A DNA stretch of 12,972 bases from assembly GCA_946539625.1 (NCBI GenBank), contig CAMNHT010000016.1, positions 1 to 12,972 of the forward strand. Direction: 5' to 3'. Every line of letters starts with the position of its first letter. Within the stretch, counting starts at the first letter, position 1. Position numbers and translations under genes: made by a program. The stretch is from an uncultured Clostridia bacterium. GTDB lineage: Bacteria; Bacillota_A; Clostridia; Christensenellales; CAG-138. Positions 7,779 to 12,972 of this stretch are shown one piece after another. Under the pieces are notes generated by a model. That model made no database searches, was not told the DNA's origin, and saw only the letters and a program-made list of their open reading frames with translations.

Positions 7779-9049
7779 GAAACTATCCCGAAGCATTCTT
7801 ATCGCGCATGCGGGAGCAGCTCGGCGAAACCTTTCCGGCGTTTCTTGCCGCGCTGAACGAACCGCCCCGTAAGGCGCTCAGGATCAATACGCTCAAGACG
7901 GACAGGGAGGAGCTTTCAAAGCTTTTAGACCTTCCGCTGCCCGCGCTCGAGGAAAACCCGGACGGCGCGGCTTTACCTTTGGACTTCAACCCGAACGCGA
8001 CGCCGCTGCACGCCGCGGGGCTCTTTTATATGCAGGAGGCGACGGCGCAGGCGCCGGCCGCCGCGCCGGAACTGCCGGATGAACCGGTCGTACTCGACCT
8101 TTGCGCCGCACCGGGCGGCAAGAGCGCGCAGCTTGCGGCAAGGATGCACGGCGGCGTGCTGATTTCGAACGAGATCGTTCCGAACCGCGCGGAGGTGCTT
8201 GCGGGAAATCTGGAGCGAATGGGCGTGACAAACGCGATCGTGACAAACGCCGAGCCGACGCCGCTCTGCGAGCGGTTACGGAACCGCTGCGACGTCGTGC
8301 TTGTCGACGCGCCGTGCGCGGGCGAGTCGATGTTCCGAAAGGACGAACAGGCGGTACGCGACTGGTCAATTGAGCATGTGGGAACCTGCGCCGCGCGGCA
8401 GAGGGCGATCCTCGAAGATGCGCAGAAGGCCGTGAAGCCCGGCGGCACGCTCGTCTATTCGACCTGCTCGTTCTCCCCGCAGGAAAATGAGGAGACGGTT
8501 CGATATTTTCTCGACCGACACACGGATTTTTCGCTTGTTTCGATGCGGCGGTATTATCCGCACACGAGCGCGGGCGAGGGGCAGTTTTTTGCGGTGCTCG
8601 TGCGAAACGGTACGCGCGTTCCGTCCGCGTTTTCGATCGGAAAAAGCGACAAAGTCCCCGCGTTCGACGCATTTCAGGATGCTGTGCGCTTGCCCGCGGG
8701 ACAGATAAAGTGTTTACGGGACGGGCGCGTGCTGCTGCTTCCGCCGATGCCGTTTCCGTTTGAGGGAATCCGCATCGTGCGGGCGGGACTCCTTTTGGGC
8801 GAAGTGAAGGGCAGCCGCTTCGAGCCCGCGCACGCGCTTCCTTTAGCGGGGCGGGAGACACCGTTTTTGCAGAGATGCGAACTGTCGTTCGACGAGGCGA
8901 TGCGCTATCTCAAAGGCGAGACGCTCCAAAAGGACGCAGAGAAGGGCTACGGCGCCGCGACATACATGGGGCATGCGCTGGGTCTCTATAAGGCGTCGGA
9001 CGGCATGCTGAAAAACCATTATCCGAAGGGTCTCAGATTGTTGAAATAA
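7775..9049 (+). CDS. rsmF: RsmF/NOL1-NOP2-Sun family rRNA (cytosine-C5) methyltransferase
   Basis: This predicted SAM-dependent RNA m5C methyltransferase acts, by family knowledge, on 16S rRNA near the decoding centre (positions such as 1400, 1404 or 1407 depending on species). The exact target here cannot be read from sequence. Motif I is VLDLCAAPGGK (residues 106-116). Motif IV is VDAPCAGES with Cys181 (product-release cysteine), and motif VI is STCSFSPQENE with the nucleophile Cys231. The N-terminus (KALRINTLK) is the usual RNA-binding segment. The C-terminal part ends in GHALGLYKASDG and KNHYPKGLR, typical of the PUA-like domain of the longer RsmF proteins. The length of 424 residues fits. 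The start overlaps the addA stop (ATGA) behind only a weak purine-rich stretch, so translation probably depends on coupling. Confidence 0.88.
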   Translation: MRNYPEAFLSRMREQLGETFPAFLAALNEPPRKALRINTLKTDREELSKLLDLPLPALEENPDGAALPLDFNPNATPLHAAGLFYMQEATAQAPAAAPELPDEPVVLDLCAAPGGKSAQLAARMHGGVLISNEIVPNRAEVLAGNLERMGVTNAIVTNAEPTPLCERLRNRCDVVLVDAPCAGESMFRKDEQAVRDWSIEHVGTCAARQRAILEDAQKAVKPGGTLVYSTCSFSPQENEETVRYFLDRHTDFSLVSMRRYYPHTSAGEGQFFAVLVRNGTRVPSAFSIGKSDKVPAFDAFQDAVRLPAGQIKCLRDGRVLLLPPMPFPFEGIRIVRAGLLLGEVKGSRFEPAHALPLAGRETPFLQRCELSFDEAMRYLKGETLQKDAEKGYGAATYMGHALGLYKASDGMLKNHYPKGLRLLK

Positions 9050-9054
9050 TGCGC

Positions 9055-9073
9055 GGACGGGCAATGCCCGTCC
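9055..9073. repeat. perfect 8-bp stem hairpin between rsmF and the acyltransferase gene
   Basis: GGACGGGC (9055-9062), loop AAT, GCCCGTCC (9066-9073). No T-run follows on either strand, so it is not a standard intrinsic terminator. The core GACGGGCA-TGCCCGTC recurs in the terminator at 12013-12030, and the flanks GCG...TAC resemble one end of the palindromic element at 10867-10940. It may be a relic of the same repeat family, an mRNA stability hairpin or an attenuator. Confidence 0.7.
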
Positions 9074-9100
9074 ATACAGGCGAACAACAGCCGAATGATT

Positions 9101-9108
9101 GAGGAGGG
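9101..9108 (+). promoter_or_regulatory. ribosome binding site of the PlsC-like gene
   Basis: GAGGAGGG lies 3 nt before the ATG at 9112 (core AGGAGG at 4 nt). It is strong and decides the start in favour of 9112. Confidence 0.65.
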
Positions 9109-9111
9109 CTT

Positions 9112-10386
9112 ATGGATCAGAGCAAGTTGGAGCGCTTCGACATGCAGAAGCCGCCGTGCCGCACGGCGTGGTATCTGCGTCCTTTGACGTGGCTTTTAAG
9201 CGCGCCGGACGTATTAAAGCACGGCGCGATCATCAAAAAGATCGGCGTGGAGGGACTGAAGCCGCCGTATCTTTTGCTGTGCAATCATAACGCGTTTCTG
9301 GACTTCAAGGTCGCGACAAAGGCGATTTACCCCGCGCGCGCAAACTACGTCGTGGCGATCGACGGGTTCATCGGGCGCGAGTGGCTTCTCCGCAAGGTCG
9401 GCTGCATCTGCAAACGCAAGTTTACAAATGATATTACGCTGATCCGGCAATTGAAACGCGTCGTGCAAAACGGCGATATCAACGTGATCTATCCCGAGGC
9501 GCGGTATTCTTTGTGCGGGACGACCGCGGTTCTGCCCGCGTCGCTCGGCAAGCTCTGTAAGCTTTTAGGCGTTCCGGTCGTGACGTTCATCTGCCGCGGA
9601 CACCATATCAATTCACCGTTCTGGAACCTGCATGATCGCGGCGTGAAACCCACGGAAGCGGAGATGACGCTTTTGTTCTCGGCGGAGGAATTGAAAACCG
9701 CGACGCCGGACGAGATCAACGAGAAGATTGTGCAGGCGTTTCAATACGACGATTATGCCTGGCAGCGGGAAAAGGGCGTTCGCGTGACGTACGAAAAGCG
9801 CGCGGAGGGGCTTCATAAGGTCCTCTACCAGTGTCCTGCGTGCGGGACGGAGTATAGAATGGCAAGCGAGGGGACGCACCTCTATTGCAAGGCGTGCGGC
9901 AAGCGCTGGTTCTACAACGAGGACGGCACTTTGAAGGCGGAGACCGGCGAGACGGAGTTTTTCCATATCCCCGACTGGTACGAGTGGGAACGCGCGAATG
10001 TGCGAAAGGAAGTCGAAGCGGGAACGTATGATAGCGGCGATCTGCCGGTGACGGTGCGCTCGCTTCCGAACGCGAAGCGGTTCATCCTGCTCGGCGAGGG
10101 CACGATGCGACACGACATGGAGGGGTTTCACGTGTCCGGCACGGACCCGGACGGCGATCCGTTCACGATGGAAAAGAGCGTGCCGTCGCTGTACTCATGC
10201 CACATCGAATACGAATACCTCGGCAGGTTCGGCGACTGCGTGGACCTCAATACGCTCGAGGACACGTGGTACATTTACCCGCATGACTGCGATTTCGCCG
10301 TGACCAAGATGGCGCTTGCGACCGAGGAGCTGTACTTCCATGACTGCCGCAAAAAGGGCATTCCGGTGAAACCCGGTTTGGCGTAA
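9112..10386 (+). CDS. PlsC-like lysophospholipid acyltransferase with zinc ribbon and extra C-terminal domain
   Basis: Residues about 20-180 form a PlsC-type acyltransferase domain. The catalytic HX4D motif is NHNAFLD (His59, Asp64). A motif III-like YPEARYS (127-133) replaces the usual PEGTRS, and a hydrophobic GVPVVTFICRG strand follows. Family members transfer an acyl chain to lysophospholipids such as 1-acylglycerol-3-phosphate at the membrane. I see no clear membrane span, so peripheral attachment is likely. After residue 235 comes a rubredoxin-like zinc ribbon Cys241-x2-Cys244-x14-Cys259-x2-Cys262. A C-terminal region of about 140 residues (GEGTMRHDMEGFHVSG and following) is unrecognised; its beta-rich look would suit a PH-like fold, which is a guess. 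At 424 residues it is nearly twice a simple PlsC. The stop overlaps the ASCH gene (TAATG), suggesting linked expression. Confidence 0.8.
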   Translation: MDQSKLERFDMQKPPCRTAWYLRPLTWLLSAPDVLKHGAIIKKIGVEGLKPPYLLLCNHNAFLDFKVATKAIYPARANYVVAIDGFIGREWLLRKVGCICKRKFTNDITLIRQLKRVVQNGDINVIYPEARYSLCGTTAVLPASLGKLCKLLGVPVVTFICRGHHINSPFWNLHDRGVKPTEAEMTLLFSAEELKTATPDEINEKIVQAFQYDDYAWQREKGVRVTYEKRAEGLHKVLYQCPACGTEYRMASEGTHLYCKACGKRWFYNEDGTLKAETGETEFFHIPDWYEWERANVRKEVEAGTYDSGDLPVTVRSLPNAKRFILLGEGTMRHDMEGFHVSGTDPDGDPFTMEKSVPSLYSCHIEYEYLGRFGDCVDLNTLEDTWYIYPHDCDFAVTKMALATEELYFHDCRKKGIPVKPGLA

Positions 10387-10730
10387 TGGCGACGCATGAA
10401 ATGCGGCTGAACCCCGCGCCGTTTTCGATGATCCAAAGCGGGGAAAAGACGATCGAGCTGCGGCTGAATGATGAAAAGCGGCAAAGAATCGCCGTCGGGG
10501 ATACGATCACGTTTACCGAAACGGACACAGGCGAGAAGCTTTCTGTGACCGTCACGGCACTGCACGTCTTTCCGTCGTTTAGCGAACTGTACCGCGCGCT
10601 GCCGCTCGATCAATGCGGCTATACCGAAGCAGATGTGAAAACGGCAAGCCCGGACGATATGCTTGCGTACTATTCAAAGGAACAGCAAAGACAATACGGC
10701 GTCGTGGGGATTGCCGTTGCGGTGCTTTAG
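10386..10730 (+). CDS. ASCH-domain protein
   Basis: This is a small soluble protein of 114 residues. Its N-terminal half matches the ASCH domain, a PUA-related beta-barrel: NPAPFSMIQSGEKTIELRLNDEK includes the signature G-x-K-x-x-E-x-R (Gly19, Lys21, Glu24, Arg26), followed by VGDTITF. The C-terminal part (LDQCGYTEAD, DMLAYYSKEQQRQYGVVGI) matches the longer clostridial members. ASCH domains are predicted to bind RNA or modified nucleotides. Some members act as N4-acetylcytidine amidohydrolases, but that activity cannot be assumed here. The ATG overlaps the preceding TAA, so translation is probably by re-initiation. It is the last gene of the plus-strand cluster. Confidence 0.87.
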   Translation: MATHEMRLNPAPFSMIQSGEKTIELRLNDEKRQRIAVGDTITFTETDTGEKLSVTVTALHVFPSFSELYRALPLDQCGYTEADVKTASPDDMLAYYSKEQQRQYGVVGIAVAVL

Positions 10731-10740
10731 CGGGGCGTCG

Positions 10741-10758
10741 GGGTATTCTGCAATATCC
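10741..10758. repeat. imperfect 7-bp hairpin just after the ASCH gene
   Basis: GGGTATT (10741-10747), loop CTGC, AATATCC (10752-10758), with one G-T wobble. It lies 10 bp after the cluster's last stop. Without a following T-run it would be only a weak or Rho-dependent end, or a processing/stability hairpin. Confidence 0.45.
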
Positions 10759-10773
10759 GTTGTTGCGCTGCTT

Positions 10774-10803
10774 GACGGGCTGCCGAGGTCGTCAGCCCCT
10801 GCA
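10774..10803 (-). repeat. inverted half-copy of the palindromic element
   Basis: Read on the minus strand, these 30 bases match 10867-10896 at 23 of 30 positions by direct comparison, sharing AGGGG near one end, GACCTCG in the middle and CCCGTC at the other end. It also forms its own hairpin (GGGCTG/CAGCCC, 10777-10782 with 10793-10798). It faces the full element across a 63-bp spacer in which I see no gene. Confidence 0.6.
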
Positions 10804-10866
10804 TCCGCTGTAAAGAATCTTGTGCTGTCGATCCGGTAAAGGGCATTATCGCCGGTGTAAATATAT

Positions 10867-10940
10867 TGTAGGGGTCGTCGACCTCGACGACCCGTCGAGA
10901 AACATGAAAGCGGGACGGGAAGATACGATCTTCCCCTACG
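10867..10940. repeat. cloverleaf-like palindromic element (REP/MITE type) between convergent genes
   Basis: Terminal inverted repeats GTAGGGG (10868-10874) and CCCCTAC (10933-10939) enclose two perfect hairpins: GGGTCGTCGA/TCGACGACCC (10872-10881 with 10884-10893) and GGGAAGAT/ATCTTCCC (10917-10924 with 10928-10935). A further pair, CCCGTC (10891-10896) and GACGGG (10914-10919), lies between them. Not all stems can form together. The element ends 7 bp before the stop codon of the convergent gene. Its origin as a mobile or REP-like repeat is inference from structure; copy number elsewhere cannot be seen here. Confidence 0.65.
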
Positions 10941-10946
10941 GAACTT

Positions 10947-11942
10947 TCAAAACGGCAGCTCGGCGGCGTCCGAAAGCGTTCGGACGCCGTCTTTCAGTTC
11001 CGTCTGCAGAACGGCGACCGTGAAGGAATTCACCTTCTTAAGATCGCTCATGAGCCCGACAAGCTCATAGATCGACAGACTGGAGGTAAACGCGCCGCGC
11101 GTGGCTTTCCGAAACGCCGGCAGCTCCCAAAGCTTCACCTTTCCGAGATATTGTACGATCCCGACGCCGAACTGCGCCATCGAAGCGGCGCGCTGTTCGT
11201 CCGGCTCGTTCAGCATTTTTGAAAACGCTTCGAGGTCGATCGTCACGCCGTCCGCCGTGAGGTCCGGCGCAAATGAAAAAAACGCTTCCATACAGGAAAA
11301 ATCGACGCACAGGTACGCCGGCGCGCGATAGCCCAAAAGATTTTTCACCGCCCAAACAAGGTTCCAGCAGCCCTCGCGTTCGGACTCTGCGCGCGCCGTT
11401 GCCGTTCCGATCGGCGCGGTATCGACGCGCTCCACCTTCGCGTTTTCGCCGAGCGTATAAACCGCCGATACCGTTTCGCACGGGATCGCGACGACCGTCG
11501 CCTTCGGCGGTTCTACCCGTACAAGCAAAACGGCGATCGCTTCGCCGTTCTGCGTTCCGATCGCCATGAATTCCTTGATTTCGTCATTGTATATGCCGTC
11601 CCGCGGGTTTTTGGGAATGCCCGCCGCCTCCGGCGTGCCGGTACCCGTCGGGGAGGGAGAAGCGGACGGCTCTGCGGGGACCGGTGTAGGCGCAGAAACG
11701 TCCCCTTCCGGCACCAGCGGAAGGAAGTACGGCGTGGGCTGCGGCGTCTCCGTCGGAGACGGCGAGGGGGTCGGCGTTTCCGTCGGCACGGGCGACGCGG
11801 TCACGGGCGGCACCGAGGGCTCTGCGGGGACCGGCTCCTTTTGATGGAAGTAGGTCAGAAAAATCAGAAGACCGACGAGAAGAAGTACGGCAACGCCGGA
11901 AAGCGACACAATCAGGATCATTTGTTTGCGGGATAGCTGCAT
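10947..11942 (-). CDS. membrane-anchored protein with proline-rich linker and degenerate LCP (LytR-CpsA-Psr)-like domain
   Basis: The start is placed at 11942, not at the upstream ATG at 12002, because GGAGG (complement of 11950-11954) lies 7 nt before it and the N-terminus then reads as a short charged stretch plus a membrane span. The 331-residue protein has a transmembrane helix at about residues 8-31. A Pro/Thr/Ser-rich linker (about 36-113) would span the wall, followed by an extracytoplasmic domain. That domain follows the LCP order: a strand LLVRVEP, VVAIPCET (150-157), a helix NLVWAVKNLLG, YLCVDFSCMEAFF, and a C-terminal helix with YLGKVKLWELP. LCP enzymes attach teichoic acids or glycans to peptidoglycan. 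Here the usual IPRD is IPCE, so the conserved Arg/Asp pair is missing and catalysis is doubtful. A non-catalytic homologue or unrelated fold is possible. Confidence 0.7.
   Translation of the reverse strand: MQLSRKQMILIVSLSGVAVLLLVGLLIFLTYFHQKEPVPAEPSVPPVTASPVPTETPTPSPSPTETPQPTPYFLPLVPEGDVSAPTPVPAEPSASPSPTGTGTPEAAGIPKNPRDGIYNDEIKEFMAIGTQNGEAIAVLLVRVEPPKATVVAIPCETVSAVYTLGENAKVERVDTAPIGTATARAESEREGCWNLVWAVKNLLGYRAPAYLCVDFSCMEAFFSFAPDLTADGVTIDLEAFSKMLNEPDEQRAASMAQFGVGIVQYLGKVKLWELPAFRKATRGAFTSSLSIYELVGLMSDLKKVNSFTVAVLQTELKDGVRTLSDAAELPF
11668..11684. repeat. 17-bp direct repeat, copy 1, in the proline-rich linker
   Basis: GGCTCTGCGGGGACCGG occurs here and at 11818-11834, exactly 150 bp apart and in the same reading frame. 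It encodes the VPAEPS stretches at the two ends of the linker. The spacing is a multiple of three, so the linker could expand or contract in 50-codon steps without a frameshift. Confidence 0.75.
11818..11834. repeat. 17-bp direct repeat, copy 2, in the proline-rich linker
   Basis: Identical 17-bp partner of 11668-11684. The intervening DNA is also locally repetitive, with variants of GGCGTTTCCGTCGG. Confidence 0.75.
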
Positions 11943-11949
11943 GGAAAAA

Positions 11950-11954
11950 CCTCC
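11950..11954 (-). promoter_or_regulatory. ribosome binding site deciding the start of the LCP-like gene
   Basis: GGAGG on the minus strand lies 7 nt before the ATG at 11942-11940. No comparable site precedes the upstream in-frame ATG at 12002. Confidence 0.75.
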
Positions 11955-12007
11955 GAAGCGGTTGTTTCCGACAGTATGTGGAAAAAATGCGGTTTTATGC
12001 ACGCAAC

Positions 12008-12030
12008 AAAAAAGACGGGCATGCCCGTCT
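12008..12030 (-). terminator. intrinsic terminator of coaBC
   Basis: The perfect 18-bp palindrome AGACGGGCATGCCCGTCT (12013-12030) is followed on the minus strand by a run of T (complement of 12008-12013). It starts 13 bp after the coaBC stop. On the plus strand a shorter GTTTTC follows, so weak bidirectional activity is possible, although no plus-strand gene ends nearby. It separates coaBC from the LCP-like gene, which therefore needs its own promoter; I could not identify one with confidence in 11955-12007. Confidence 0.85.
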
Positions 12031-12043
12031 GTTTTCGATCGGT

Positions 12044-12972
12044 TCAGATCCGCTTTAAGATCGCGTCTAAAAGCGCGTCCGCCGCCGCGTCCTTTTTCAT
12101 CAGCGGCAGCGCCGTTTCGCCGTCCTTAGTGATCAGCGTCAGCACGTTCGTTTCCACCGCAAAGCCCGCGCCGGGCTCCTTCACATTGTTTGCCGCGATC
12201 ATGTCGAGGTTCTTTTTTTCGAGTTTTTTGCGGCTGTTTTCAAGCATGTGCTCGGTTTCCATCGAAAAGCCGCAAAGAAACTGTCCGGGGCGCTTTTCTT
12301 TTCCGAGCGTGCCGAGGATGTCCTTTGTGCGTTCCAGCGGGATCGAAAGCGCATCGTCGCTCTTTTTGAGCTTGTTGTCGGCAACGGTCGCCGGGCGGTA
12401 GTCCGCAACCGCCGCCGCCTTGATGATGATATCGGCGTCCGGAGCATATTGCATCACCGCGTCAAACATATCCTCCGCCGTCACGACGTCGACCGTGTTC
12501 ACGTACGCGGGCTTTTTCAAAGCCACAGGTCCGGAAACGAGCGTCACCTCGGCGCCTCTGCGCGCCGCCGCGGCCGCGATCGCATAGCCCATGCGTCCCG
12601 AGGAATGGTTGGTCAGATACCGCACGGGATCGAGCGCTTCCTGCGTGGGACCCGCGGTGACGAGCACACGCTTTCCGGAAAGATCCTTTTCATGCGCAAG
12701 CGCGTGCAGACAGACCTCCAAAAGATCCTCGGGTTCGGGCAGCCGCCCTTTGCCCTCCGCGCCGCAGGCAAGACGCCCCTCGGCGGGCTCCACGATCTCC
12801 CAGCCGTAATGACGGAGCGTTTCGATGTTGTCCTGCGTGACGGGATTTTCGTACATGCCGGTGTTCATCGCAGGCGCGACGGCTTTCTTGCAGCGGCAGG
12901 CAAGCACCGTGGTGGTCAGCATGTCGTCCGCCAGTCCGTGCGCAAGCTTTGCGATCACGTTTGCGGTCGCCG
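12044..12972 (-). CDS. coaBC: CoaBC: phosphopantothenoylcysteine decarboxylase / phosphopantothenate-cysteine ligase (5' end missing)
   Basis: This bifunctional enzyme makes 4'-phosphopantetheine for coenzyme A. CoaB joins phosphopantothenate to cysteine using CTP, and CoaC decarboxylates the product with FMN. The visible 308 residues start in the CoaC domain at ATANVIAKLAHG, which continues to the right edge without a start, so the N-terminus lies outside the window. The GTG at 12958 is an internal valine. CoaC shows PAMN (12863-12874) of the substrate-binding PxMNxxMW-type motif, here ending in Tyr. CoaB begins around KRVLVTAGPT and contains TNHSSGRMG, AAVADYRP and NKLKK of the nucleotide and acyl-cytidylate site, then AANNV. 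The frame is intact and the C-terminal length is usual. Transcription ends at the terminator at 12008-12030. Confidence 0.95.
   Translation of the reverse strand, partial: ATANVIAKLAHGLADDMLTTTVLACRCKKAVAPAMNTGMYENPVTQDNIETLRHYGWEIVEPAEGRLACGAEGKGRLPEPEDLLEVCLHALAHEKDLSGKRVLVTAGPTQEALDPVRYLTNHSSGRMGYAIAAAAARRGAEVTLVSGPVALKKPAYVNTVDVVTAEDMFDAVMQYAPDADIIIKAAAVADYRPATVADNKLKKSDDALSIPLERTKDILGTLGKEKRPGQFLCGFSMETEHMLENSRKKLEKKNLDMIAANNVKEPGAGFAVETNVLTLITKDGETALPLMKKDAAADALLDAILKRI

Noticed and set aside
9055..9073. Intrinsic terminator after rsmF
   Set aside because: The stem is strong, but no T-run follows on either strand.
11943..12002. Upstream in-frame ATG (12002) for the LCP-like gene
   Set aside because: No ribosome binding site precedes it, and it would place 20 extra residues before a normal N-terminal membrane anchor. 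GGAGG at 11950-11954 supports the start at 11942.
12956..12958. GTG as the start of coaBC
   Set aside because: The codons before it (ATAN) continue the conserved CoaC sequence to the window edge, so it is an internal valine.

Overview
The window looks like chromosomal DNA from a fairly GC-rich member of the Bacillota, most likely an uncultured gut-type clostridium. The grounds are a Firmicute-type addB-addA pair with a four-cysteine AddB, strong GGAGG-type ribosome binding sites, sigma-A-like promoters and a single-membrane LCP-type envelope protein. Species-level assignment is not possible from the sequence alone.

Layout. (1) Positions 1-465 hold a broken four-helix-bundle (S23/IVP-like) gene on the minus strand. 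It is bracketed by two short arrays of mini-hairpins joined by AATTCAT linkers, in opposite orientation on the two sides. (2) Two back-to-back promoters at 466-531 separate it from a long plus-strand cluster at 561-10730: thpR (RNA 2',3'-cyclic phosphodiesterase), addB and addA (the helicase-nuclease for double-strand break repair), an RsmF-type rRNA m5C methyltransferase, a PlsC-like acyltransferase fused to a zinc ribbon and an unrecognised C-terminal domain, and a small ASCH-domain protein. addB/addA and addA/rsmF overlap by ATGA, and the acyltransferase/ASCH pair overlaps by TAATG, so much of the cluster is probably translationally coupled. (3) The gap 10731-10946 contains no gene. It is filled with inverted repeats that look like a REP/MITE-type palindromic element and an inverted half-copy. 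(4) On the minus strand lie a membrane-anchored, proline-rich-linker protein with a degenerate LCP-like domain (10947-11942) and the 3' part of coaBC (12044 to the right edge), separated by a strong intrinsic terminator.

Most genes are housekeeping: recombination repair, RNA processing or modification, lipid synthesis, coenzyme A synthesis and cell envelope. The two least ordinary regions are the hairpin-array-flanked four-helix-bundle gene at the left edge and the composite palindromic element between the convergent genes. Both can be read directly from the sequence. Their mobility or function is inference.
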